42,865 nt of DNA from Phycisphaerales bacterium. Lineage in GTDB: Bacteria; Planctomycetota; Phycisphaerae; Phycisphaerales; UBA1924. Below, in pieces: positions 17,986 to 25,737 of this stretch. The DNA lies in contig JADLCX010000077.1 in the NCBI GenBank assembly GCA_020846975.1, positions 1 through 42,865 on the forward strand. Direction: 5' to 3'. Position numbers and translations under genes: made by a program. Position 1 is the first letter of the stretch, and each line of letters opens with the position of its first letter. The notes under the pieces were generated by a model that did no database searches, was not told the DNA's origin, and saw nothing but the letters and a program-made list of their open reading frames with translations.

Positions 17986-19650
17986 TTGAGCAAGGCCGAA
18001 CCGCTGGCCGTCCAGGCCGAAGCCCTGCGCGGCGTCGAGGCTCTCGCGGGCGATGAGGCCGCGACCGCGCCCGATAGGCCCTCCGCGCCGCGCACCGAGG
18101 CTCTGGGCGGTCACGTCGCCAAGGGCTTCGCCTTCATCTTCGCGCAGGCGGTCGTGACGCGCCTCGCGGCCTTCGCGTGCCAGATCATCCTCGCCCGCCT
18201 CCTGCTGCGCGAGCACTACGGCCTGGTCTCGCTCGCCGACTCCATCGCCGTCTTCGCCAACCTCCTTCAACTCATCGGCGTCAAGGAGATCCTCGTCGCC
18301 CGGCAGAAGCGGTTTCACCTCTGGGCCGGGGCGGCGTTCTGGATCACCGCGACCACGGGGCTGGCGACCGCGGCGATCGTCGCCGCGGCCGGGCCGCTCG
18401 CCGCGATCGTTTTCAACGAGCCGGAACTCCCGGGCCTGATGGTCGTGCTCGCGCTCGGTCTTCCCCTGTGGTCGATGAGCCTCGTCGCCGAGGCCCGTGT
18501 TCAGGCCCAGCTCAGGTTCCGGTTCATCGCCGGCGTGCTGGCCATGCAGGCCACGCTCTCGCCGGGCCTCACGGTGCTCTTCGCCGCGCTGGGCTTCGGG
18601 CCGTACTCGTTCTTCCTCCCCCGCATCATCGTCGGCTTCATCCGCCTGATCGTGCTGTTCCGCGGCGCGGGGTATGTTCCGCCGCGAAGGCTCTACCTGC
18701 GTCGCTGGAAGTACATCATCTCCAGTTCCTCGATCATCTTCGCGACCAGCCTGCTGCTGCTGGTCGTGCAGGTCGGCGAGCGTCCGCTGCTGGGCGTGTT
18801 TGTCGATTCCGAGATGGTCGGACTGTACTTCTTCGCGTACACGATCTCGCTCCAGACCGTGGTGATGATCAGCATCAACCTCGAACAGATCCTCTTCACG
18901 ACCCTGGCCCGCATGACGGACGACCGCGAGCGGCTCCTCCGTGCGTTTGTCCGCGCCTCGCGCATCCTCGCTTCGATCGTTGTGCCTCTGTGCGCGATCC
19001 AGTCGGCGGTCAGCGATGCCGCCGTCCGCACGATCTTCGGCCCCAAGTGGATCGACGCCGTCCCCGCCATGCAGCTTCTGGGCGTCGGGATGCTCTTTCT
19101 CGGCTCGTACTGCCCCGCCACCGCGATGCTCCAGGCTCAGCAGCGGTTCAAGACGCGCTTCAAGCTCGCGCTTGTCCACTCGATTGTCTACGTGATCGCG
19201 GTCGCCGCGGGCATCCTCGTCGGCCGCAAGGTCGCCGGCAACGATCTCGGCGCCGTCACGGGTGTCGCCGCGGCCGTCGCCATCACCTACGCGCTGATCA
19301 GCCCCGTCTGGACATACGTCACCACCCGTCCCTTCGGCGGCACCTGGCGGGCTACCTATGGGATCATCCTCCGACCGGTTCTTGCTTCGGTCGTCGCCGT
19401 CGGCCTCGGGCTGATCATGGGCGAACTCGCGGGCCGCGCCGCCGTCAACGCCCGGTTCCGCGGCCTTCCGCTCGAACACTGGGTCCGCCTGTTGGTCATC
19501 GGCGGCGTGAGTTCGCTGGCCTATGTCGCCCTGATGCGGGCCATCATGCCCGAACAGTTCCGCGACGTCGCCTCGCGCGTCATCGCCGGCATCCGCAGGG
19601 TGTCGCCCGCCTGGGCGGCCCGCATCGGCCGGGTGGCCGGGGTATCGTGA
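17986..19650 (+). CDS. Wzx-like polysaccharide flippase (MOP superfamily)
   Basis: 554 residues with about 12-14 predicted membrane helices beginning near residue 40. It should flip undecaprenyl-linked oligosaccharide units across the inner membrane. The TTG start at 17986 is supported by GGAGGGG seven bases upstream and lies two bases after the gmd stop; the frame is open further back only as an overlap of gmd. The sequence ARLLLREHYGLVSLADSI and later GVFVDSEMVGLYFFAYTIS fit the lipopolysaccharide-export protein pattern. The stop overlaps the next gene in a GTGA arrangement. The cytoplasmic N-terminus of about 40 residues is Ala/Glu-rich. Topology was judged by eye only. Confidence 0.88.
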   Translation: MSKAEPLAVQAEALRGVEALAGDEAATAPDRPSAPRTEALGGHVAKGFAFIFAQAVVTRLAAFACQIILARLLLREHYGLVSLADSIAVFANLLQLIGVKEILVARQKRFHLWAGAAFWITATTGLATAAIVAAAGPLAAIVFNEPELPGLMVVLALGLPLWSMSLVAEARVQAQLRFRFIAGVLAMQATLSPGLTVLFAALGFGPYSFFLPRIIVGFIRLIVLFRGAGYVPPRRLYLRRWKYIISSSSIIFATSLLLLVVQVGERPLLGVFVDSEMVGLYFFAYTISLQTVVMISINLEQILFTTLARMTDDRERLLRAFVRASRILASIVVPLCAIQSAVSDAAVRTIFGPKWIDAVPAMQLLGVGMLFLGSYCPATAMLQAQQRFKTRFKLALVHSIVYVIAVAAGILVGRKVAGNDLGAVTGVAAAVAITYALISPVWTYVTTRPFGGTWRATYGIILRPVLASVVAVGLGLIMGELAGRAAVNARFRGLPLEHWVRLLVIGGVSSLAYVALMRAIMPEQFRDVASRVIAGIRRVSPAWAARIGRVAGVS

Positions 19651-20489
19651 GCCGCCGATTTCCCATGCCCGATCGCGCCGCTCCATCATCGCCGTTCAAG
19701 TCGCTCATCCGCCGCGCCATCGGGCGAACCGGGTACATGCTGGTCAAGTACCGCACACCCCAGGGCGGGTTCGGCGGCGGGGAGGCCGCCGCCACCGCCG
19801 CGGCCTACGCGCCCGACATGGAGCCCGAGTTCCGCGAACTGCACGCGCTGTGTGCGCCGTTCACCATGACGCCCGTCGAGCGGATGTACAACCTGTACAT
19901 CGCCATGCGGCGGGTGCTCGAATCGGGCATCCCCGGCGATATCGTCGAGTGCGGCGTGTGGCGCGGCGGCAGCGCGATGCTGTGCGCCCTCATGCTCGCC
20001 CGCGCCGGAGAGAGCGCCCGCCGGGTCTGGCTCTACGACACCTTCACCGGGATGGCCGAGCCCACCGACAAGGACGTTTCTTCGACGGGGGCCACCACGC
20101 GCGAGATCTGGGAAGCCTCGCGGCGGACCGACCACAACGAGTGGTGCTACGCCTCGATCGAGGATGTCCGGCGCAGCATGGCCTCGACGGGCCTCGATCC
20201 CGCTCGCGTCGAGTTCGTGCAGGGCAAGGTTGAACAGACGCTTCCGGCCCGCGCGCCGGCCGCCATCTCGCTGCTCCGGCTCGATACCGACTGGTACGAA
20301 TCCACCCGCGCGGAACTTGCCCACCTCTACCCGCGCCTCAGCCGCGGCGGCGTGCTGCTCGTGGATGACTACGGCCAATGGATGGGCCAGAGGCAAGCCG
20401 TCGATGAGTTTCTCGCCGCGCTGCCGCCGCGCGAGCGTCCGTTGCTGGCGCGCATCGACCAGAGCAGCCGCATGGGGATCAAGCCATGA
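19647..20489 (+). CDS. TylF/MycF-family O-methyltransferase
   Basis: 280 residues from GTG 19647, which overlaps the flippase stop by four bases; ATG 19665 is the alternative but has no Shine-Dalgarno sequence. The class I methyltransferase core shows VECGVWRGGSAM (SAM-binding loop), the acidic pair region WLYDTFTGM, and LRLDTDWYESTRAEL followed by GGVLLVDDYG. In MycF these Asp residues hold a magnesium ion and the sugar hydroxyls. Family members methylate sugar hydroxyls on macrolides, so here methylation of a glycan sugar is inferred. It is translationally coupled at both ends (GTGA upstream, ATGA downstream). Confidence 0.9.
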   Translation: MSRRFPMPDRAAPSSPFKSLIRRAIGRTGYMLVKYRTPQGGFGGGEAAATAAAYAPDMEPEFRELHALCAPFTMTPVERMYNLYIAMRRVLESGIPGDIVECGVWRGGSAMLCALMLARAGESARRVWLYDTFTGMAEPTDKDVSSTGATTREIWEASRRTDHNEWCYASIEDVRRSMASTGLDPARVEFVQGKVEQTLPARAPAAISLLRLDTDWYESTRAELAHLYPRLSRGGVLLVDDYGQWMGQRQAVDEFLAALPPRERPLLARIDQSSRMGIKP

Positions 20490-21232
20490 CCGCGTACGAT
20501 GCCCAGTTCTTTGCCGGCCAGCAGGGCGGCGCCGAGAGTTCCGCGGCGGCCGTCATCCCCGTGCTGCGCGAGATGATCCGGTTCTCCAGCGTCGTCGATG
20601 TCGGCTGCGGCACGGGCGCGTGGCTCAAGGCCTTCGCGGATTCCGGCGCCGCCGACTACCACGGTCTCGACGGGCGCTGGGCCATCGATGCCGGTCTGCT
20701 CATCCCTCCGGACCGGTTCACCGCGACCGATCTCGCGAGCCCTCCCGCGACCGTACCGCGGCGCTTCGACCTGGCCCTCTCCCTCGAAGTCGCGGAGCAT
20801 CTTCCAGAGTCGGCCGCCGACCGCTTTGTCGGGTTCCTCACCCGGCTCGCGCCCGTCGTGGTCTTCTCCGCCGCCATTCCTCACCAGGGCGGCACCGATC
20901 ACATCAACGAGCAGTGGCCGGACTATTGGGCCGCGAGGTTCCGCGAGTTCGGGTACGTGTGCATCGACGCGCTGCGGGCGCGGTTGTGGACCGATCCCCG
21001 CGTCCGCTGGTGGTACGCCCAGAACATGCTCGTGTTCGCCGCGTGCGAGCATCTCTCCGCTCAGCCGGCTCTCGGCGCGCTCGAGCGAGACGAGGCCTCC
21101 GTCCCGCTCCGGATCGTGCACCCCGACTGCTTCGGACGCCACACCCGCCCGCTCACCGTGAAGGAGATCGTTCGTGGCGCGCCCGGCGCACTCGGCCGCG
21201 CGATCACCCGCCGTTTCCGCGATCCGCGTTGA
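20486..21232 (+). CDS. class I SAM-dependent methyltransferase
   Basis: 248 residues. DVGCGTGAWLKAF (about 38-50) is the SAM-binding glycine loop and GLDGRWAI carries the following acidic strand; LSLEVAEHLP matches the motif of small-molecule methyltransferases. The start overlaps the TylF-like stop in an ATGA, so it is translated together with the rest of the glycan cluster. The family includes sugar-nucleotide and lipid-linked-sugar methyltransferases; the substrate cannot be read from the sequence. The C-terminal 60 residues contain a conserved-looking HPDCFGRHTRPLT segment of unknown role. Confidence 0.87.
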   Translation: MTAYDAQFFAGQQGGAESSAAAVIPVLREMIRFSSVVDVGCGTGAWLKAFADSGAADYHGLDGRWAIDAGLLIPPDRFTATDLASPPATVPRRFDLALSLEVAEHLPESAADRFVGFLTRLAPVVVFSAAIPHQGGTDHINEQWPDYWAARFREFGYVCIDALRARLWTDPRVRWWYAQNMLVFAACEHLSAQPALGALERDEASVPLRIVHPDCFGRHTRPLTVKEIVRGAPGALGRAITRRFRDPR

Positions 21233-21237
21233 CGCCC

Positions 21238-22197
21238 ATGCCGCCTCCGGTTTCCATCCTCATCCCCACGCACAACCGCTGCGAGATCCTCGGGCGCACG
21301 CTCGAGTCGATCCAGCACCTGGAGATCGCCTCTGCGCTCGCGGGTCGCGTCGAGGTCATCGTCATCAACAACGTGTGCACCGACCAGACCGACGAGGTTG
21401 TCAACGGCTGGATCGCGAGGTCGAAGCTCCCGACACGGCTCATCCACGAGCCCGCCATCGGCCTCAATAACGCCCGCAACCGCGCCGTGCGGGAATCCCG
21501 CTTTGCCGAGCCCGACGCGATCATGGCCTTTCTCGACGACGATGTGCTCGTCGATCCGCGCTGGCTTGTCGCGCTCGTCGAGGCGTTCGAGTCCACGGGC
21601 GCATCCATGATCGGCGGGCGCGTCGAGCTCTGGTGGGAGGCGGTGCGGCGTCCAGCGTGGATGATCCCCGAGCTCGAGGACCACCTCAGCCGCCTCGACT
21701 ACGGGGAGAACATCAGGCAACTCCACGAACCCCGGATCGTCGGCGCCAACTTCGCCTTCCTTCGCCGCGTGTTCGAGGATGCGGGGCCGGCTGGGGGGTT
21801 CAGGCCCGACCTTGATCGCAAGGGCAAGAGCCTGCTCTCCGGCGGCGAGACCGATTTCATCATCAAGGCCTTCACCCGCGGCCACACGCTCTTCTATTCG
21901 CCCGCGGCGCGGCTGCATCACTGGGTCCCGCCCCACCGCGCCGAACTGGGCCATCTGCTGAAGATCATCGAGGGCAAGGCCGTCGCGCAGATCCTCATGC
22001 GCGAGCGCTACGGGGTCATCGACCAGGCCCGGAGCCTCGCCGGCGGCCTTGCCAAACTCGTCATCCACGGCCCATGCTCGCTTCTCGGGCTCCGTCGAGT
22101 AGCCATCCGCGCCAGGATGCGCTGCGCCACGGGCCGTGGCCAGATCATCGGGGCGTTCAAGGGGCGGCACTCCATCAAGCCCTCTCGGGCGACCTGA
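21238..22197 (+). CDS. GT2 family glycosyltransferase (first copy)
   Basis: 319 residues. Begins VSILIPTHNRCEILGRTLES, the classic GT-A nucleotide-sugar-binding strand. FLDDDVLVD contains the DxD motif, GGRVELWWE follows, and GGETDFIIK supplies the acceptor-side acidic pair. It starts five bases after the methyltransferase stop. It should add a sugar to a lipid-linked or nascent glycan at the cytoplasmic face. It shares GRxELWWE and a late HWVP motif with the next gene, indicating tandem duplication. A C-terminal basic segment (about 280-319) may associate with the membrane. Confidence 0.92.
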   Translation: MPPPVSILIPTHNRCEILGRTLESIQHLEIASALAGRVEVIVINNVCTDQTDEVVNGWIARSKLPTRLIHEPAIGLNNARNRAVRESRFAEPDAIMAFLDDDVLVDPRWLVALVEAFESTGASMIGGRVELWWEAVRRPAWMIPELEDHLSRLDYGENIRQLHEPRIVGANFAFLRRVFEDAGPAGGFRPDLDRKGKSLLSGGETDFIIKAFTRGHTLFYSPAARLHHWVPPHRAELGHLLKIIEGKAVAQILMRERYGVIDQARSLAGGLAKLVIHGPCSLLGLRRVAIRARMRCATGRGQIIGAFKGRHSIKPSRAT

Positions 22198-22275
22198 TAC
22201 CTTCGCTCGCGCCAAGCGCCAACCTGCGCCCGCCCTCGCCCCGTGACCCGCTCCGATTCACACCGGCCGCGCCGG

Positions 22276-22290
22276 TACACTCCAACCCGA
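22276..22290 (+). promoter_or_regulatory. -10-like TACACT before the second GT2 gene
   Basis: TACACT (22276-22281) with nine bases to the ATG at 22291. It suggests this gene has its own, near-leaderless promoter inside the glycan cluster, which fits the 93-base gap from the previous stop. Confidence 0.42.
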
Positions 22291-23274
22291 ATGTCGGAAC
22301 CGTCCACCAACCCCCGCTCGCCCATCACCGGCGTGTCCATTCTCGTCGCCGCGCACAATCGCTGCGAACTTCTCGCCCAGACACTCGATTCGCTCGCGGC
22401 GCTGCAACTCCCGCCGCTGGCCGTTGAGTGCATCGTCATCGCCAACGCCTGCGCCGACGACACCGAAGGGGTTGTCAATCGGGCGGCCGCGAGCTTCCCT
22501 TTCTCTCTCCGCGTCGTCTCCGAACCCCGCCGCGGCGTGAGCTTTGCCCGGAATCGCGCGGTCGCCGAGGCCCGTCACGACCTACTTGTGTTCATCGATT
22601 CCGACTGCCGCGCGGATCCCGGCTGGCTCCTCGAACATCTCCGCATGTACAGCGAGCGCGGGGCGGACCTGGTCACCGGACGCATCGAACTCTGGTGGGA
22701 GGATCAGTCCCCGCCGGACTGGCTCAGCCCGTCCATGCTCGAAGCGCTCGGCCAGCACCGATTCAGCGAAGCGCCCGAGCGGCTCCGCGAGTCCCGCGCC
22801 TATGCGGCCAACTTCTCGTTCCGCCGCGAAGTCGCCGCGCGGGTTGCGAACGGCGGAGACCCCTTCCGCACCGACATCGGCCGCTCGGGCTCGCAGGGCC
22901 GCCTCGCGCACGAGGAGACCGTGTTTGCGCGCCGCGCCATGGAACTGGGGTTCGCCTTCTGGTGGACCCCCGCCGCGGTCGTGCAGCACTGGGTTCCGCG
23001 CGCCAGCATCTCCGACGCGTTCTTTGCCCGGAGCGCGTACTGGGGGAGCGTCTCGTTCATGCTCACCGCCGAGCCGATGACCACGCCGCGCACCCTCGGC
23101 GTCGCGATCAAGTCATGGGTCCGCGCGCATATCTGCCTCGCCCGGCTCTTCGCGGCCAACCTGCGCGCCAGCCCTCGCGCCGCCTCGATCGCACGCATGG
23201 ACCTCAACGGCGCGCTCGGACGGCTTCACGGCGCCTGGTCGCGGCTGACCGGACGGAGCGTGCCCAAGCCGTAG
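22291..23274 (+). CDS. GT2 family glycosyltransferase (second copy)
   Basis: 327 residues from ATG 22291 (a GTG 16 codons upstream is possible). It shows VSILVAAHNRCELLAQTLDS, FIDSDCRAD (DSD form of the DxD motif), TGRIELWWE, HEETVFARR and QHWVP. These align one to one with the upstream GT2 gene, so the pair is a tandem duplication that diverged; the DSD versus DDD change and a different acceptor region suggest different linkages. It ends the glycan cluster, followed by a 12-bp hairpin. Confidence 0.92.
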   Translation: MSEPSTNPRSPITGVSILVAAHNRCELLAQTLDSLAALQLPPLAVECIVIANACADDTEGVVNRAAASFPFSLRVVSEPRRGVSFARNRAVAEARHDLLVFIDSDCRADPGWLLEHLRMYSERGADLVTGRIELWWEDQSPPDWLSPSMLEALGQHRFSEAPERLRESRAYAANFSFRREVAARVANGGDPFRTDIGRSGSQGRLAHEETVFARRAMELGFAFWWTPAAVVQHWVPRASISDAFFARSAYWGSVSFMLTAEPMTTPRTLGVAIKSWVRAHICLARLFAANLRASPRAASIARMDLNGALGRLHGAWSRLTGRSVPKP

Positions 23275-23293
23275 GTCCACCGGCTCGGAATTA

Positions 23294-23326
23294 CAAACCG
23301 CCTCCGGAGGCATTGGAGGCGGTTTG
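23294..23326. terminator. perfect 12-bp hairpin ending the glycan cluster
   Basis: CAAACCGCCTCC (23294-23305) and GGAGGCGGTTTG (23315-23326), 9-base loop. There is no T-run on the plus strand; the minus strand has a weak TTTGTAATT. The remaining bases to 23506 show no credible gene. Confidence 0.55.
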
Positions 23327-23506
23327 CAAAGGGGAGATATGAAGAAGTTGGAAGGAGTCGCTGTGAGACTTCTACGCAGCGAAGGGGGCGCGAGTTCGTC
23401 GCAATCCGACACGATTGGCACGCTAACAAATGCCGCCCGTCGGCGAGGCCACCCGCCGCAGCCTGCTGGCTCGCGTGTGTCGGGTGGTCACTTTGCCCAG
23501 TTTTCG

Positions 23507-24034
23507 CTACACCGGCACCCGCTCCTGCTGCATCGGGCCGTACATGTACTCCTCACGGATGATCTTTCCGTCCTTGACGGTGTACACCCCGACCTCCTCC
23601 ATCCGGGTCTTCATCCCCGAGGACTTCTCGACGACCTCGATGCGGAACTTCACGCTGAAGCCGCTCGCGCCCACGTACGGCCCCTCCGCGCTCCCGCCGA
23701 GCACGGTGTTCTGGCTGTACCACCACTCACCCTTGCCCTTGACCGCCTCGCGTCCGCGCCAGCCCATCCCCGAGCCTTCGATGGACTCGATGTCTTCCGC
23801 GAACCACTTCCGTTCGGGCTCCTCCCAACGGCCTTCGTTGTAGAGCGAGACCAGCGAGGCGCCGATCTCCGCCGCGGTCGCGCCCTTGCCGGTCGAGACG
23901 CTGAAGGTCGTCGCCGCGCTCTTGGTCGCCGGCCTCGCCTTGCCCGCGCGCTTCGCGGTCGTCTTCTTCACCGTGGTCTTTCCGCGAGTGGTCTTCTTCT
24001 TCGCGGGTGCGGTCTTGGTCTTCTTCCTGGCCAT
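23507..24034 (-). CDS. NTF2/SnoaL-like protein with Lys-rich histone-H1-like N-terminus
   Basis: 175 residues from ATG 24034. Residues 1-50 are dominated by Lys, Thr, Ala and Pro (MARKKTKTAPAKKKTTRGK and onward), like histone-H1-type tails of bacterial DNA-binding proteins. From about residue 57 a small cone-shaped fold is suggested: IGASLVSLYNEGRWEE, a Trp-rich middle, GVYTVKDGKIIREEYMYG, which is the usual SnoaL-like ending. The NTF2-like fold binds small ligands or acts as an enzyme; the tail may tether it to DNA, RNA or polyanions. Upstream lies the rpsI terminator, so it has its own promoter. Function unknown. Confidence 0.75.
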   Translation of the reverse strand: MARKKTKTAPAKKKTTRGKTTVKKTTAKRAGKARPATKSAATTFSVSTGKGATAAEIGASLVSLYNEGRWEEPERKWFAEDIESIEGSGMGWRGREAVKGKGEWWYSQNTVLGGSAEGPYVGASGFSVKFRIEVVEKSSGMKTRMEEVGVYTVKDGKIIREEYMYGPMQQERVPV

Positions 24035-24107
24035 GGTCGGTGCTTCCCGGTTGGTGGTGCGGCCGCGTCGGCGATTGTCGCGAGGATGATTCCGATCGTT
24101 CGCATTG

Positions 24108-24148
24108 AAAAAGCCTCCTGGCGGACGGTGAAGAACGCGAGGAGGCTT
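24108..24148 (-). terminator. rho-independent terminator of the rplM-rpsI operon
   Basis: On the minus strand AAGCCTCCT (24140-24148) pairs with AGGAGGCTT (24111-24119), 9 bp with a 20-base loop, followed by TTTTT. It lies 26 bases beyond the rpsI stop. Confidence 0.75.
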
Positions 24149-24173
24149 CTGGTATCTCGTGGAAGCCGTGGGA

Positions 24174-24725
24174 TCAGCGCTTGCTGAACTGGAAGCGGCG
24201 GCGGGCGCCGGCCTGGCCGTACTTCTTGCGCTCGACCTCGCGGGCATCGCGGGTGAGGAATCCGGCCTCGCGGAGGGCGTCCTCGAGGGTCGGGTCGTAG
24301 TCGCGCAGGGCGCGGGCGACGCCGAGGCGGACGGCCTGGGCCTGGCCCATGAAGCCGCCACCGTCGAGACGGGCGATGACGTCCATCTTGCCGAAGGTGT
24401 TGGTGACCTTGAGGGGGGCGACGCAGTCGTTGCGGTCGCGCTCTTCGGCGAAGTACTGCTCGATGGTCTTGAACTTATCGCCGGAGACCTGGATCTTGAT
24501 CGTGGGCTCGCCGCCGGCGGGCTTGATGCGGACGCGGGCGCAGGCTCGCTTGCGGCGGCCGGTGCCCCACCACCAGCCCTTCTTGGGTTCGACCGGCGGG
24601 CGGACCTTGCGGGTCATCTGCGCGGGCCTTGCCTCGGCCGCGGGGTTTACGGTCGAGAGACCGGTGATGCTCGGTGCGGGGGCGGCGGGAGAGAGCGGGG
24701 AGTTCGGGATGTTCAACTGGCTCAT
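24174..24725 (-). CDS. rpsI: 30S ribosomal protein S9
   Basis: 183 residues. The core begins at GTGRRKRACARVRI and ends GARRRFQFSKR, the basic C-terminal tail that reaches the P-site tRNA. Family proteins are about 130 residues; the extra length is a Pro/Ala/Ser-rich N-terminal extension of roughly 50 residues. An internal ATG at 24617 would give a protein close to normal length and is a real alternative. The gene follows rplM in the usual L13-S9 order with about 100 bases between them, which contain no gene. A terminator lies just downstream. Confidence 0.95.
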   Translation of the reverse strand: MSQLNIPNSPLSPAAPAPSITGLSTVNPAAEARPAQMTRKVRPPVEPKKGWWWGTGRRKRACARVRIKPAGGEPTIKIQVSGDKFKTIEQYFAEERDRNDCVAPLKVTNTFGKMDVIARLDGGGFMGQAQAVRLGVARALRDYDPTLEDALREAGFLTRDAREVERKKYGQAGARRRFQFSKR

Positions 24726-24827
24726 GGTGGCTTTCGGTTCTGCGGTGTGGAGCGTGCTTGTGGCGAGCTCCTGGATTTCTGTGTTGTCCTGAAACCTGAC
24801 CCTCACCCCTCCCTGATCCCTTGCCGA

Positions 24828-25271
24828 TCACACTTCCATCTTGACGGGCTGCTGGCTGGCGTGCGGGTGCTCGGAGCCCGGGTAGACCTTGAGCTTGGTG
24901 AGCATGTGGCGGCTGAGGCGGTTCTTGGGCATCATGCGGCGGACGGCATCTTCGATGAGCTTCTCGGGCTTGCGCTCGCGGAGCGAGCCGTAGCTCTCTT
25001 CCTTCAGGCCGCCGGGGTGGCTGGTGTAGCGCTGCTTCATGCTCTGCTCGGCCTTGCGGCCCGTGAGGCCGACCTTGTTGCCGTTGATGACGACGACATA
25101 GTCGCCGCAATCGACGTGTGGGGTGTACTCGGGGCGGTGCTTGCCCATGAGCACGTTGGCCACATCGACCGCGAGGCGGCCGAGCGAGACATCGGTCGCA
25201 TCGACCAGCCGCCAGGTCTTGGCGGGGACGGTCTGCGGGGTGGCGAGGTAGGTGTCGCGACGCATGGTCAT
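24828..25271 (-). CDS. rplM: 50S ribosomal protein L13
   Basis: 147 residues, normal length. Seen: TWRLVDATDVSLGRLA, MGKHRPEYTPHVDCGDYVVVINGNKV, KAEQSMKQRYTSHPGGLKE and a PKNRLSRHMLTKLKVYPGSEHPH ending, all family signatures. Two ATGs stand two codons apart; GGAG nine bases before the first supports 25271. First gene of the rplM-rpsI operon. Confidence 0.97.
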   Translation of the reverse strand: MTMRRDTYLATPQTVPAKTWRLVDATDVSLGRLAVDVANVLMGKHRPEYTPHVDCGDYVVVINGNKVGLTGRKAEQSMKQRYTSHPGGLKEESYGSLRERKPEKLIEDAVRRMMPKNRLSRHMLTKLKVYPGSEHPHASQQPVKMEV

Positions 25272-25398
25272 GGCTGAGAACTCCGACTCCGCCCTCGGGG
25301 GCGAAAGGGTTTCAAGGGGTACGCCGCCTACCGGGCGGGGCGGGCCGCGGCCGAGCGTGGGCTGGCCGGGCAGGCTTGTGAATCGGGGACAGGTCGAA

Positions 25399-25426
25399 AG
25401 GTTAGCGGTTTGGGACGGCCGGTCAA
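25399..25426 (-). promoter_or_regulatory. possible promoter for rplM-rpsI
   Basis: On the minus strand TTGACC (25421-25426) and TAACCT (25399-25404) are 16 bases apart. The -35 is good, the -10 only fair. It gives a leader of about 120 bases, which could hold ribosomal-protein autoregulation. Confidence 0.4.
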
Positions 25427-25456
25427 GTCTGATGGATGGTTGGGTATTGTGCGGAC

Positions 25457-25484
25457 TTGCTCCGGGTCGTGGCGCGTGTACATT
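25457..25484 (+). promoter_or_regulatory. possible promoter for the 54-residue peptide gene
   Basis: TTGCTC (25457-25462), 16 bases, TACATT (25479-25484). A GAAAGG lies 10 bases upstream of the ATG at 25523. Together they support expression of the small gene. Confidence 0.4.
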
Positions 25485-25522
25485 TGTGGCGCGAGAGAGC
25501 TAACCCGAAAGGTTGGCTCGCT

Positions 25523-25687
25523 ATGAACGTTCTCTCGAAGGCTCATCTCTCCATCCGTCGTCCCGCCCGCATCCGCATTTTCGACCTGGTGCTGTGGGTC
25601 TGCGTGGGCATCGTCACCGTTCCGTCGGCGCGCGCGGATGTGGCGACGCCGGATGCGCCTGTGGCCGTGACAGCCGCAGGCAAGTGA
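25523..25687 (+). CDS. small exported peptide (54 residues), hypothetical
   Basis: Begins MNVLSKAHLSIRRPARIRI, a basic stretch, followed by a hydrophobic run (about 21-36) and a signal-peptidase-like site SARA-D, leaving about 14 mature residues rich in Ala, Val and Pro. A promoter and a weak ribosome site precede it. It sits divergent to rplM and convergent with the sulfatase gene. It could instead be a short membrane peptide, or a chance frame. No family recognised. Confidence 0.5.
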   Translation: MNVLSKAHLSIRRPARIRIFDLVLWVCVGIVTVPSARADVATPDAPVAVTAAGK

Positions 25688-25737
25688 GCTCGGCTCGGGT
25701 TCACTAGGCGTCCATCGAATGATCGGCGAGGGGACCT

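Noticed and set aside
17890..19689. 599-residue minus-strand frame over the flippase
   Set aside because: It is an antisense shadow with Asp/Glu/Arg/Gly composition and no motifs.
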